From NCBI GenBank assembly GCA_020041925.1, contig CP083409.1: a DNA stretch of 64,000 nucleotides; one strand, written 5' to 3'. The notes under the pieces were generated by a model, which saw nothing but the letters and a program-made list of their open reading frames with translations, made no database searches and was not told the origin of the DNA. Origin of the DNA: Faucicola osloensis_D. Lineage in GTDB: Bacteria > Pseudomonadota > Gammaproteobacteria > Pseudomonadales > Moraxellaceae. This document shows, one piece after another, positions 9,129 through 18,816 of the stretch (within the stretch, counting starts at the first letter, position 1; each line of letters opens with the position of its first letter). The translations under genes and the position numbers were made by a program.

Positions 9129-9563
9129 ATGTTGTTATTTTCTATTGCAGATTATAGTCATCCATTGGTGGGTGGTATGTTGATTGGGCTCTCTGCGGTT
9201 ATGCTGTGGTGGAGTATTGCCAAGATTGCTGGCATCAGTGGCATTGTCGCCAGTCTCTGGCAGCCAAACTCACCCGATTTTGCTTGGCAATTGGCGTTTT
9301 TTGTGGGCTTGCTAGTATCGCCTTGGCTGGTTGGTCAGTTATTTGGCTTGCCAACCATCACGGTATCATCATCGCCTTGGCTGTATGTCATCGCAGGGTT
9401 ATTGGTCGGTGTGGGCACGCGGATGGGCTCAGGGTGTACCAGTGGTCATGGTATCTGTGGCAATGCGCGCTTTTCACCCCGTTCATTGGTGGCAACCATT
9501 GTTTTTATGTCCGCAGGGTTTGTGACGGTGTTTATCGGTCGTCATTTATTGTCATTGATTTAA
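9129..9563 (+). CDS. YeeE/YedE-type thiosulfate/sulfur transporter, subunit 1
   Basis: 144-aa integral membrane protein with about four hydrophobic segments. It belongs to the YeeE/YedE (TsuA-like) family that imports thiosulfate or related sulfur. The signature GSGCTSGHGICG carries the conserved Cys that binds substrate in TsuA. The start at 9129 is chosen because AGGTGG lies just upstream; a longer frame opens with TTG inside the palindrome at 9090 and is less likely. The next gene, 23 bp away, is the matching second half. In many bacteria such split pairs sit with a persulfide dioxygenase; none is seen here. Confidence 0.87.
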   Translation: MLLFSIADYSHPLVGGMLIGLSAVMLWWSIAKIAGISGIVASLWQPNSPDFAWQLAFFVGLLVSPWLVGQLFGLPTITVSSSPWLYVIAGLLVGVGTRMGSGCTSGHGICGNARFSPRSLVATIVFMSAGFVTVFIGRHLLSLI

Positions 9564-9586
9564 TTGAGGCGTTAGGGGCATCTATT

Positions 9587-10015
9587 ATGCGAAAAGAAAT
9601 TGTGTTATTGATCAGTGCTATCTGTGGGTTGGTGTTTGGTACGGGGTTGATTGTCAGTGATATGGCAAACCCAAAAACCGTGCAAAGCTTTCTTGATCTC
9701 GCAGGCGATTGGAACCCTGCGTTGATGTTGGTGATGGTTGGCGCGCTCATTGTCGCCACCATCGGTTTTAACTTAAGTCGCTTAAAAAAGACCAGTCTAT
9801 CGGGTGCGCCGTTTCCACCGATTCGCCGCGGTATTGATAAGCGCTTGGCGATTGGGTCGATGATATTTGGAATCGGTTGGGGCATCGCTGGTATCTGCCC
9901 TGCCCCTGCGGTGGTTCTCATGGGCATGGGCATCTGGCAAGGGGTGGTGTTTTTTATCGCCATGCTAGTGGGTATGGGAATAGTGATAGCGTTTGATAAA
10001 ACCCAATCAGTTTAG
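9587..10015 (+). CDS. YeeE/YedE-type transporter, subunit 2
   Basis: 142-aa membrane protein, the second half of the pair. The signature is GIGWGIAGICPAPAVVLMG near residue 90, equivalent to the second conserved Cys motif of YeeE family pairs. The frame stays open upstream to 9206 but that part overlaps subunit 1 out of frame; the ATG at 9587 with GTTAGGGG upstream is the sensible start. The last 4 bp overlap the 3' end of the convergent TetR gene. The role is inferred as sulfur-compound uptake together with subunit 1. Confidence 0.85.
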   Translation: MRKEIVLLISAICGLVFGTGLIVSDMANPKTVQSFLDLAGDWNPALMLVMVGALIVATIGFNLSRLKKTSLSGAPFPPIRRGIDKRLAIGSMIFGIGWGIAGICPAPAVVLMGMGIWQGVVFFIAMLVGMGIVIAFDKTQSV

Positions 10016-10674
10016 TCATCAGCAGGATGAAATAACCGATAGAACCCACCGGCCATGAGCCAACTGGCTAGTTGCTGTGGCGTTTCTGTTTGCCCTTGCC
10101 GCACCCAATGAATATAGGTGTGATACAGCATTCCTGAGGCAAATACCAGATTGTACTCCCCGCTTTTATCCTGACTTGGCGCTGTCGTAGCTTGGCAAGT
10201 CAATGACTGCTTTTTGCGGTATTCGACAAAAATTTTGCTATTGAGCAGCGTATCTAAAATCAGCCCTTCAAAGCCTTGATTGAGCAAAATCTTGGTCGAT
10301 AACTCAAACTTGCTCAGATAGTCAAACACTTGTCGCAAAAACGCATAAAACTCGGACTCGCTTGCCGCCGTCAAGTCGATAAAAGGAAAATCATGCTCAA
10401 TCTGCGCCAAATAGTCTTTGAGTAACGCAAGTTTGCTATCGTAATTGCGGTAATACCCCATGCGACTCACGCCTGCCTTTTGGGTCAGCTCGGTGACGCT
10501 GATATCGGCAAATGGGGTGGACTCCATGAATTTGAGCAGCGCTATGGCGAGCGAACGTCTGACCACGGTATTGGCATTGCCCATGATATGCGCCTGCTGT
10601 CCAAAATCACTCAAACTCGACTCAATACTCGTACCCGTGGGCGATGAAAGCGGTATGAAGGTTGGCTTTGGCAC
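10012..10674 (-). CDS. TetR/AcrR-family transcriptional regulator
   Basis: 220 aa. An N-terminal helix-turn-helix lies at about 40-85: LKFMESTPFADISVTELTQKAGVSRMGYYRNYDSKLALL split over helices 1-4. The remainder is a ligand-binding helical domain with a Met/His/Tyr-rich stretch. A leader of about 38 residues precedes the HTH, longer than usual. It is divergent from the GMC oxidoreductase gene (275-bp spacer with palindromes), which makes that alcohol/aldehyde oxidation locus its most likely target. Its 3' end overlaps the YeeE gene by 4 bp. Confidence 0.85.
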   Translation of the reverse strand: MPKPTFIPLSSPTGTSIESSLSDFGQQAHIMGNANTVVRRSLAIALLKFMESTPFADISVTELTQKAGVSRMGYYRNYDSKLALLKDYLAQIEHDFPFIDLTAASESEFYAFLRQVFDYLSKFELSTKILLNQGFEGLILDTLLNSKIFVEYRKKQSLTCQATTAPSQDKSGEYNLVFASGMLYHTYIHWVRQGQTETPQQLASWLMAGGFYRLFHPADD

Positions 10675-10743
10675 GCGTTAATCCTTTCAACTCAATCCTT
10701 TACTTAATTTATCAAAACAAAACAAACCCAAATGTCACAGTTG

Positions 10744-10812
10744 CAGCAGCCTGCTGAAAAATTAGTATACCCTAATCAGGTAGCGGGTTGAACTGTTTAG
10801 CGGTCAACCGCT
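10744..10812. promoter_or_regulatory. Palindromes in the tetR/GMC divergent spacer
   Basis: Two inverted repeats lie between the divergent genes: CAGCAG-C-CTGCTG (10744-10756) and AGCGGT-CA-ACCGCT (10799-10812). The second overlaps a wider pair GGTTGA...TCAACC. Either could be the TetR operator; this is inferred from position and symmetry only. Confidence 0.45.
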
Positions 10813-10870
10813 GTTATACAAAGACAGATACAGCCAAAAAGCCACTGCAAAGTAGCCCGCGGCTGGTCAG

Positions 10871-10932
10871 CTATAAGGACAACTATTCAAGATAACTATT
10901 AAGGACAACTATTAAGGACAACTATTAAGGAA
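10871..10932 (+). repeat. 13-bp tandem repeat in the GMC gene leader
   Basis: Unit AACTATTAAGGAC: 10881-10893 (variant), 10894-10906, 10907-10919 and 10920-10932 (last base A), preceded by a partial copy at 10871-10880. Each exact unit contains AAGGA, a Shine-Dalgarno-like core. The array ends 17 bp before the ATG at 10950, whose own site is the following AAGGAAAG. Confidence 0.85.
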
Positions 10933-10949
10933 AATAAGGAAAGCGATAC

Positions 10950-12651
10950 ATGGAAGGTCAATCATTTGATACGGATTTTTTGGTCATAGGCTCAGGCTTT
11001 GGCGGTAGCGTCTCGGCGATGCGACTGACCGAAAAAGGCTATCGCGTGATTATCGCTGAGCAAGGCAAGCATATTTCTCCTGAAACCATGCCCAAAACCG
11101 TGCGCGATATCAAGCAATTTTTGTGGTTGCCTGCGCTCAAGTACAAAGGTTTTTTTTTCGCTTCAGCTATTTAAGCATGTCATGGTGCTGCATGGTAACG
11201 CGGTGGGCGGTGGCTCAATCACTTATGCCAACACCTTATTACAACCAGAAGACAAAATTTGGCAACAAGGTAGCTGGGCTGGGCTTCACGACTGGCAAGC
11301 GGTGATGCCACAACATTATGAGACCGCCAAACGGATGCTAGGGGTGAGCCAAAACAAAGAAATCGGCAATGCCGATTTGATGCTACAAAAAATGGCAAAC
11401 CTGAGCGGCGTGGGCGATAGTTTTTATCTCACCGATGTGGGCGCCTACTTTAGTGACCATGACAAGTATGCTCACCCTTCTGTCAATGGTGACCCGTATT
11501 TTGGCGGCGCAGGTCCTAAGCGCAGTCCTTGTATAGGCTGTGGTGGCTGTATGGTCGGCTGCCGTTATGGCGCCAAAAATACCCTCGATAAAAACTACCT
11601 GTATTTCGCCCAAAAAAATGGCGCTACCCTGCTCGCTGAAACCAAAGTCACGGATATAGTACCGATAGCAGATGCTAGCAAATCGCCAAGCGACCCTGCC
11701 TATCAAAACGGTTCGCAAGGCTATCGGGTGACGCTGCAATCAGCGGATAAAGGTGAGTATCAAATCACCACTCAACAGATTGTGTTGTCAGCCTCCAGCC
11801 TCGGTAGCCAAAAACTGCTGTTTGAGCAGCGCCATAAAGGCAATATGCCCCATATTTCCCCTTATCTTGGCAAGCGTATCTATACCAACGCTGAATCTTT
11901 GCTAGGCGTACGATTTTTGGATGACCAACATGGCGCTATGAGCGATGGCGTGGCTATTGGCTCTGGGATTTATTTGGGCGATGGCACACACATTGAGGCG
12001 ACACGCTATCCTGAAGGCTTTAATATTGCCTCCTTTTTGGCGACGTTAAGCAATTATAAAAACGGCAAAAAAATACCGCTACTGGCTTGGTTATGGTGTT
12101 TTATAGTGCAGTTTATCGTCAAGCCCCGTCAGGCGTGGCGTGCATTTCGACCGCATAATATGGCAAAACAAAGCCTTATCTTGCTATGTATGCAAAGCAC
12201 GCCGTATGAGCTTGAAATGCGCTATCAAAAAAGCCCGTGGTGGCGGGCTTGGTTGGGTAATCGCTACCAGATGCAAACCCATGGCCCTGCCATCCCCGCC
12301 TTTATCCCAGAAGCCAGCGCGTTTGCCGAGCAGATGGCAACCCAAATGGGGGGAGTCGGTTATGGCGTGTTGTCGGAAGTATTTTTGAATATCCCAACCA
12401 CCGCACATTGTATGGGTGGGATTTCGCTAGGCAATTCTGCAGCAGATGGCGTGGTCGATAAGTACCACCGATTGTTTAATTATCAAGGGTTTTATGTCTG
12501 CGATGGCGGCAATATCTCGACCAACTTGGGCGTCAACCCAAGTCTCACCATAACAGCGTTGATAGAGCATGCCATGAGCCATATTCCGCACAAATCAACC
12601 CAGTCACCGTACCCTGCGGATGCCACAAGGCAAAACGTGGCGCTTGTTTAA
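10950..12651 (+). pseudogene. GMC-family oxidoreductase, frameshifted in a T9 tract
   Basis: FAD-dependent alcohol/sterol-type oxidase or dehydrogenase. The first part (10950-11174) has the FAD Rossmann motif VIGSGFGGSVSAMRL and ends FFFASAI-stop. The rest (11182-12651, 489 aa) is complete: HGNAVGGGSITYANTL, a Cys-rich SPCIGCGGCMVGC, and the C-terminal CDGGNISTNLGVNPSLTITA. Removing one T from the run of nine at 11150-11158 joins both parts in one frame through FFSLQLFKHVMVLHG, giving a normal roughly 566-aa protein of this clade. So this is a one-base slip: a phase-variable tract, a real mutation, or a base-calling error. It is followed 55 bp later by an aldehyde dehydrogenase, implying stepwise oxidation of an alcohol to an acid. 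Confidence 0.85.
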
Positions 12652-12724
12652 AAAGATGCTAGCAAGATACCGACTTAACTGCTATGTTGAGTTAAAATTT
12701 AACTAAATGATTGGGATAATACAC

Positions 12725-14167
12725 ATGACACCTCAAGACAACTCAGATGCAACTAATTCGGATGCAACTATCAATACCATGCAGCAGCAGTTCGACATCA
12801 TGCGAACGGCTAGCCGCCAAGACCAACATGTCGATTGGTCAATTCGTAGTGCGCGGCTAAAAAAGCTAGAACAGCTGGTGATGGACAACCAAAGCGAGAT
12901 TATCACCGCTATTCATGCCGACTTTGGACAACGCCCAGCGGCTGAAACTACCATGCTTGAACTGTTCCCAACGCTTGAAGCCATTCGTTATACACAAAAG
13001 CACGGCAAGGCTTGGTCTGCCAAACAGCCCGTCAAAACTGGGATTTGGTTTTTGCCCGCTCGTAGCTATATCCAGCCACAGCCGTTAGGGCTCGTAGGCA
13101 TTATCGCACCTTGGAACTATCCGCTGTATTTGGTGATTGCGCCGCTGGCTGCCGCATTGGTGGCAGGCAATCGTGCGATGCTCAAAGTCTCAGAAGCGTC
13201 ACCGAACTTTGAGCAGTGGCTGGCTGATGCATTACCCAAATACTTTGCCGCAGACGAAGTGACCTTGATTACAGGGGGTGTCGAAGTCGCGCAAGCCTTT
13301 AGCCAATTACCGTTTGACCATTTGTTTTTTACTGGCTCTACCGCAGTGGGCAAACATATCATGAAAGCCGCTGCCCAGAATTTGACCCCTGTCACCCTTG
13401 AGCTGGGCGGCAAATCTCCTGTCGTGGTGGCGCCAAGCGCTGATGTAGCAAAAACTGTCAACCGCGTATGGACAGGCAAAACCATGAACGCAGGGCAAAC
13501 CTGTATTGCGCCTGATTATGTGTTGATACAGGCGGATAAAAAACACGCCTTTATTGAACAATCAACCGCATGGCTTGACGCCCACTACCCCAATCTTGCA
13601 GACAACCCTGACTATAGCTTTGTCATCAACCCCAAACAAGCCAGCCGCGTACAAGGTTATCTCGATGAAGCCAAACAGCGCGGTGCCACTCTCATTCCAC
13701 TGACCGATTATGAAGTGAATATCGAAACTGGATTTTTCCCACCGATGATTGTCACCGATTTACCCAGCGATGCTAAACTGCTGACAGAGGAGATTTTTGC
13801 CCCTGTATTGCCACTGGTGTCCTACCAAGATCTGACGCAGGCAGTGGCGTATGTGAATGAGCGTGACCGCCCACTGGCGCTGTATGTGTTTGGCGAGGAC
13901 AAAGCCGACACTGACTACGTGCTCGCGCATACAGTGAGTGGCGGCGCCTGTATTAACGAAACGATTTTTCACATTGCCCAGCAAAATCTGCCGTTTGGCG
14001 GTGTCGGGGCATCAGGAATGGGGCGTTACCACGGCAAATATAGCTTTGACACCTTCTCTCATCCAAAAGCGGTGTTTAAACAAAGTCACCTTAACTTCGC
14101 GCATTTGCTCCAACCACCGTATGGCAAGACCTTTTGGAACATGATGAAGGTGATTTTAAAAGCCTAG
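12725..14167 (+). CDS. Aldehyde dehydrogenase (coniferyl-aldehyde-type)
   Basis: 480 aa. NAD(P)+-dependent oxidation of an aldehyde to a carboxylic acid. APWNYPL (128-134), FFTGSTAVGK and LELGGKSP with the general base Glu226 are visible, as is the nucleophile Cys260 in GQTCIAPDY. QPLGLVGIIAPWNYP and a C-terminal hydrophobic segment resemble the coniferyl-aldehyde/fatty-aldehyde dehydrogenase branch that often works on long or aromatic aldehydes. The ATG at 12725 is preferred over 12707 because a GGGAT lies upstream of it. It sits behind the GMC oxidoreductase and probably handles its product. Confidence 0.9.
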   Translation: MTPQDNSDATNSDATINTMQQQFDIMRTASRQDQHVDWSIRSARLKKLEQLVMDNQSEIITAIHADFGQRPAAETTMLELFPTLEAIRYTQKHGKAWSAKQPVKTGIWFLPARSYIQPQPLGLVGIIAPWNYPLYLVIAPLAAALVAGNRAMLKVSEASPNFEQWLADALPKYFAADEVTLITGGVEVAQAFSQLPFDHLFFTGSTAVGKHIMKAAAQNLTPVTLELGGKSPVVVAPSADVAKTVNRVWTGKTMNAGQTCIAPDYVLIQADKKHAFIEQSTAWLDAHYPNLADNPDYSFVINPKQASRVQGYLDEAKQRGATLIPLTDYEVNIETGFFPPMIVTDLPSDAKLLTEEIFAPVLPLVSYQDLTQAVAYVNERDRPLALYVFGEDKADTDYVLAHTVSGGACINETIFHIAQQNLPFGGVGASGMGRYHGKYSFDTFSHPKAVFKQSHLNFAHLLQPPYGKTFWNMMKVILKA

Positions 14168-14267
14168 TGATTGCAATGCCTAGACAACCTTGTATGGATA
14201 ACTTTGCCTATATAACTCGGCATAGATAACCGTTACTGTCACTCTGGTAAATTAGTAACGTCGTATG

Positions 14268-14302
14268 GGCTAGTTCATTGGTATGTGCTAGCTCATTGGT
14301 AA
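14268..14302. repeat. Short direct repeat between ALDH and MpaB-type gene
   Basis: GCTAGTTCATTGGTA and GCTAGCTCATTGGTA occur in tandem, about 18 bp apart, between the convergent genes. The second copy runs into the 3' end of the minus-strand gene. No function is evident. Confidence 0.5.
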
Positions 14303-15537
14303 TAGTTGTCGTGCTTTTTGAGCCACCAGTTCATGTTATCTTGGCGTTTGGCGCGAAATTGCGCCAATCTTTTGGCAATAGCCGCATTGTGCGCTCGCGC
14401 GGTATCAAGCCCAAACAGAATCGGCACACTGACAAGCACGCCATAGCGCCATTTTGGTCTAGGCAGTCCCAAGCCATCGCCAATATCATCACCCACTAAA
14501 GTCCGTGTGACACTGGCATTGACCCGCTCAACCAGCTGTCCACGTCTGTTGTCCTCACCCATAATTTGCGAAGGTAAATCATGCAGCGCTTTGGCGAGAG
14601 GTTTACCAAATTCAAAATCTAATTGCTGGGTTGCCAAATAGCTATAAAGCCATGCCCACGCCTCGGTTTCATCTTCAGGAATGCGCGCCCGCTCAATCCC
14701 CATCCACCAACTCGCCAGTTGCCATAAGTGCATAATGCCTTGGGATTCTTCGGCGCTGATTCTTGCCCCCAGTAATTTTAGCCCGCGCATAATGAGTAGC
14801 GAAAACTGCAAGTGGGTTGCTACCATATCGGTTTGGTTAATAGGCAACCCCCAGTAGCCACTGTCCCAATCATGACTGCATAAGTGTTTTCGTACCAGAC
14901 CGTGTATCTGACGCACTTGCAGACTTTTCCGCCAGCCTTCTGTGCCAATTGCCAACGGTGGTTGTTGGTTGCGGCTAATCGCTGGGTACTCAGACACTGC
15001 CAAAATATACGCATAGGTTCGCATGAGCCTCGGCAGTGCATCATGCACTAACGCCCCTGTTTTGATGAGTGGCAATGAGAGCGCAGGGATACTATACCCT
15101 GCCATTAGCGCCACATTACGCAGTAACCAAATCAGCATCAACGGATAGCGCCGATAGGCAATTGCGCCAATCTCGGCAAGCTTAGCATCATACCAACTTG
15201 GATATTGGCAAAACTGCTGATACAGCGCCTCAAACGCGGGCTGTTGCAATAACGCTTTGGCTGCCGATGCGTTATTCGTTTGCGCTATCCCTTGCTCATG
15301 CAAAATCAATTGCTGCAGGGGTTTGGCAAATTTGATACCGCTGGATAACAGCGCATCGACAGGCTGATCTGCGACACCATACCCCTGCTGCATCTGTTGC
15401 AATAAATCCTTTGACACCTCAAAATCATGGGGCAATAAGAATCGTTTGATACGCTGCAACACTTGTAAATCAGCATGGTGGTCAATGTCAGTATTGCGCC
15501 CCAGTGTCGGCAAATCGGTTTGATAAAGCGGGTTCAT
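14293..15537 (-). CDS. MpaB/latex-clearing-like oxygenase family protein (DUF2236)
   Basis: 414 aa, all-helical. It matches the MpaB/Lcp-type family (formerly DUF2236), whose studied members bind b-type haem and cleave polyisoprene or oxidise lipids. Landmarks are RQIHGLVRKHL followed by the signature WGLPINQTDMVATHLQFSLLIMRGL (positions about 215-260 of the chain), and SWWMGIERARIPEDETEAWAWL. Candidate haem ligands are His residues in these blocks. It is convergent with the GMC/ALDH genes, so a joint role in lipid or isoprenoid oxidation is possible but only inferred from position. Confidence 0.75.
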   Translation of the reverse strand: MNPLYQTDLPTLGRNTDIDHHADLQVLQRIKRFLLPHDFEVSKDLLQQMQQGYGVADQPVDALLSSGIKFAKPLQQLILHEQGIAQTNNASAAKALLQQPAFEALYQQFCQYPSWYDAKLAEIGAIAYRRYPLMLIWLLRNVALMAGYSIPALSLPLIKTGALVHDALPRLMRTYAYILAVSEYPAISRNQQPPLAIGTEGWRKSLQVRQIHGLVRKHLCSHDWDSGYWGLPINQTDMVATHLQFSLLIMRGLKLLGARISAEESQGIMHLWQLASWWMGIERARIPEDETEAWAWLYSYLATQQLDFEFGKPLAKALHDLPSQIMGEDNRRGQLVERVNASVTRTLVGDDIGDGLGLPRPKWRYGVLVSVPILFGLDTARAHNAAIAKRLAQFRAKRQDNMNWWLKKHDNYYQ

Positions 15538-15892
15538 AGCAGTGATTAATCAGTGATGAATGAATGGATAGCCTAGCGCATTTTGGCAACTAAAAAACAC
15601 CTATGCAGCAAAAAAATCGAATTTTTTTGTTTAAAAATGTTAGACCTTAATCGACTGGTTGTATTTACTAGATGGATTTGACCGTAGCTTGCCTGATGGG
15701 TTTCAATGACCTGTGAAATAATGATTGATTGGATAATGAGGAGTTGGCTAATGATGACTAGCCTAGCGCTAGTCAATTTCAAATCTATTATGTCACATTT
15801 ATCGAACTATTTTGTCGCTGACGCTAAGCCTATTTTTGATTACACTATAGCCAACCTCTCTTGTCTTAACAGTATCAAAATCGAGCTACCCT

Positions 15893-17545
15893 TTGAAATC
15901 ACCTAGAATCTTAGAAACGCCACCCAATTGGACCGAGGATGAAAAACCCGCGTTACCCGGTTCCCCACCGAGTATTGCTCACTCTCGATCAAAAAGCATT
16001 GTGTACTTTGTCATCGGCGTTTTTATTGCAATTTGTGGTGGCTTGGGCAACGGCATTATTACCGCCAATTTACCGCAAATTCAAGGCGAATATGCACTGA
16101 CACCCTCACAAGTGGCTTGGATACCTGCTGTGTATGTGATGGCAAATGTCAGCGCCAACCTGCTACTGTTTAAAGCGCGCCAACAATTTGGGTTACGCTG
16201 GTTTTCTGAAATATCCCTGCTGATGTTCATGCTGGTGATGTTTATTCATATATTTGTGCAAAACTATCCGATGGCTTTATTGGTCAGGGCGATAGGAGGC
16301 TTTGTCGCGGCGCCGTTATCCTCACTCGGGCTTTATTATGTGATGCAAGCCTTTTCCAGTCAGTATCGCCTGCAAGGTTTGTATATTGGCTTTGGGGTCA
16401 GTGCGCTGGCGATTCCGTTGGCTTGGATAATGTCCCCTTATTTGGTCAATGTGAATGACTGGACTCGGCTTTACACCTTTGAGTTTGGCTTGGCGCTGTG
16501 TTGTTTTGCGATGGTAGTCGCCGTCAAGTTACCACGAAGTTTACGTATTGAAGTGTATGAAAAGAAAGACATTCTCACCTTTTTGTTATTGGCGCCCGGT
16601 TTTGGATTACTGTGTGGGGTGCTGGTACAAGGGGCAATTTTGTGGTGGGAAAACTCACCCTTATTGGCTTATATGCTCATTGGTGCTTTGGCGCTGTTGA
16701 TGTCAGGCTTTTTCTTTGAGCATTACCGCAAAAATCCTTTGATTATGACTCGCTGGCTGGGGAGTTTTGCGTTATGGCGTTTTGTGGTCGGTGCTTTTTT
16801 ACTGCGTTTGATTATGTCTGAGCAAAGTTATGCGGTGGTGAATTTTTTAAAATCCCAAGGTCTAACGTCCGACCAGTTTGTGGGTTTTTATACGGTCATA
16901 TTTTTTGGTATGTTGGCAGGTTTGATAGTCAGCGCACTGACCTTTTCGCGCGATCATTTGATTCCGCCGATGGTAGTAGCGACTTTGCTCGTAGCGGTTG
17001 CCGGTGTGTATGATGCCAATATGCTCACCAGTGACGTACGACCCCAAAATTTTTATCTCAGTCAATTTGCAGTCGCGTTTGCAGGCTCACTGTTTATGGG
17101 TCCATTGGTACTGATGGGATTTGGGCTGACGCTGCGACAAAGCGTCAATCATGTCATCACCTTTATCATATTGTTTGGGGCGACACAAAACTTCGGCGGG
17201 CTGGTAGGCTCGGCTTTTTATAGCACCCTGCAACAGCAGCGCACCCAGTATCACAAACAAAGTATTTTACAGCAAATGCAATCGACCGATGCCACAGTAA
17301 CCCAACGGCTTCAACAATACCAAGCAGGGTTTAAACCCGTCATCACCGACAACAATTTGTCGCAGCAACAAGCCCAACAATCCCTCAACCAAATTGTTAC
17401 GCGAGAAGCGCAGATTAAAGCGTATGGCGATATCATTACTGTGAACAGTTACATTGCCACGTTTTTATTTGCTTGGGGTATGATTAATATCGCGCGCAAA
17501 AAATACATTGAAAATCGGCAAAAAGTAGCAATTAAGCAAACATAG
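15893..17545 (+). CDS. MFS drug/aromatic-acid exporter, DHA2 (EmrB-like) type
   Basis: 550 aa with about 14 hydrophobic segments. It exports drugs or toxic organic compounds using the proton gradient. The first helix pair ends with GIITANLPQIQGEYALTPSQVAWIPAVYVM, the DHA2-type segment. A long polar Gln-rich loop (about 455-505) precedes the last helix, as in EmrB/FusB-like proteins. The only start giving the full N-terminus is TTG at 15893, since the frame has a stop at 15848 and no ATG or GTG between; a GAG lies upstream. The membrane-fusion partner follows 119 bp later. Confidence 0.85.
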   Translation: MKSPRILETPPNWTEDEKPALPGSPPSIAHSRSKSIVYFVIGVFIAICGGLGNGIITANLPQIQGEYALTPSQVAWIPAVYVMANVSANLLLFKARQQFGLRWFSEISLLMFMLVMFIHIFVQNYPMALLVRAIGGFVAAPLSSLGLYYVMQAFSSQYRLQGLYIGFGVSALAIPLAWIMSPYLVNVNDWTRLYTFEFGLALCCFAMVVAVKLPRSLRIEVYEKKDILTFLLLAPGFGLLCGVLVQGAILWWENSPLLAYMLIGALALLMSGFFFEHYRKNPLIMTRWLGSFALWRFVVGAFLLRLIMSEQSYAVVNFLKSQGLTSDQFVGFYTVIFFGMLAGLIVSALTFSRDHLIPPMVVATLLVAVAGVYDANMLTSDVRPQNFYLSQFAVAFAGSLFMGPLVLMGFGLTLRQSVNHVITFIILFGATQNFGGLVGSAFYSTLQQQRTQYHKQSILQQMQSTDATVTQRLQQYQAGFKPVITDNNLSQQQAQQSLNQIVTREAQIKAYGDIITVNSYIATFLFAWGMINIARKKYIENRQKVAIKQT

Positions 17546-17664
17546 ACTTGATACGCTAGATGCGTATAACAAGGCAACCCAATTAGATAACTGTTTTTTT
17601 AGATAACAGTTTAATGATAAATGAAGTTTAATCATCAATAAAATGCTTACGGAAAACCCAACTC

Positions 17665-18777
17665 ATGAGTAGTGAAGCAAAAACCCAAAATGATGCGCCC
17701 GCGGATGACAGCGATGATAAACCCACACAGGCGCCTGAAAAGATTATTAACCCTAGGCCGCTTACCTTAATTATCATGTTATTGGTTTTTTTGGTTGGTG
17801 TTGGGGTAATTTTATGGGCATGGCATTTGGGTCCGTTTAACTCCCCACTGCAACAAACCGAAAACAGTTATGTCAAAGGCAATATCACCCTATTGTCGGC
17901 ACAAATTAATGGTTATATCGAAAAAGTCTACGTCACCGATTTTGAAGACGTCAAACAAGGTCAGCCGTTAGTTAAAGTCAGCAGTGCTAACTACTCACAG
18001 CAAGTGGTACAAGCCGAATCAGGGCTGGAACAAGCGACTACTAATTTAGCCAACCAGCAACAAATCATCGAGCAGCGCAAAGCCGATGTCAAAGCCGCGC
18101 AGGCAAAAGTAGCACAAGTTAAAACCCAGCTAGAATTGTCGATCCAACAGCTGAAACGACTTGAATCCCTGGTCGGTGTTGGCGCCGTGTCACAAAATGA
18201 AGTCGATACTGCCAAAGCGGCAGTTAAAAACAATGAAGCACTGATGAGCCAAGCAATGGCCAGTGTCGATGTCGCCCGCGAAGGTCAAAAGACCGCGGAA
18301 GTAGCAAAGATTGGTTTGGTGGCACAGATTAAAAGCGCCAATGCACAGTTAAATCAGGCCAATACCAACCAAGAATATGGCTTAATCACCGCCCCGACCT
18401 CAGGTAAATTAGGGCAAATCAATATCCGTACCGGTCAGCTGGTGACACAAGGCACACAGCTGGTTTACCTCATTCCAAAATCGATGTGGGTCATTGCCAA
18501 TTTTAAAGAAACCCAAATTGATAAAATGAAAATCGGGCAAAAAGCGTGGTTTACTGTCGATGCCCTAGGCAAACAAAAATTTACGGGGGTAGTCAAAAGC
18601 ATCTCCCCCGCAACAGGGTCAGAATTTAGTGTCATTAAAACCGACAATGCCGCCGGGAATTTTACCAAAGTGGTACAGCGCATTTCTGTACGCATCGACA
18701 TCGATGGCAACCAAAGTCGTCTGAATGAATTGATGCCCGGCATGTCGGTAGTGACAACAGTAGATACGTCAAGTTAG
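17665..18777 (+). CDS. HlyD/EmrA-family membrane-fusion protein
   Basis: 370 aa. An acidic, polar N-terminus, one membrane anchor (about 32-55, LTLIIMLLVFLVGVGVILW), then a periplasmic adaptor. The lipoyl half-motifs flank an alpha-helical hairpin rich in Ala, Gln and Lys (about 110-230), with the second half-motif TAPTSGKLGQINIRTGQLV. This is the partner of the preceding DHA2 transporter, and together they would form an EmrAB-like pump bridging to an outer-membrane channel not encoded here. Gene order (transporter first) is reversed relative to emrAB. Confidence 0.88.
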   Translation: MSSEAKTQNDAPADDSDDKPTQAPEKIINPRPLTLIIMLLVFLVGVGVILWAWHLGPFNSPLQQTENSYVKGNITLLSAQINGYIEKVYVTDFEDVKQGQPLVKVSSANYSQQVVQAESGLEQATTNLANQQQIIEQRKADVKAAQAKVAQVKTQLELSIQQLKRLESLVGVGAVSQNEVDTAKAAVKNNEALMSQAMASVDVAREGQKTAEVAKIGLVAQIKSANAQLNQANTNQEYGLITAPTSGKLGQINIRTGQLVTQGTQLVYLIPKSMWVIANFKETQIDKMKIGQKAWFTVDALGKQKFTGVVKSISPATGSEFSVIKTDNAAGNFTKVVQRISVRIDIDGNQSRLNELMPGMSVVTTVDTSS

Positions 18778-18816
18778 CAAATTAACCCTTGTTCATTCTC
18801 CTCTGCCAAACGCAGT

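Noticed and set aside
9206..9586. N-terminal extension of the second YeeE-type gene
   Set aside because: The frame is open back to 9206 but it overlaps subunit 1 in another frame and the extra residues are Cys/Trp/His-rich and unlike the family; the ATG at 9587 is used.
10871..10932. Possible CRISPR or iteron array
   Set aside because: Units are directly adjacent without spacers and no replication or cas gene is near; it is treated as a leader VNTR.
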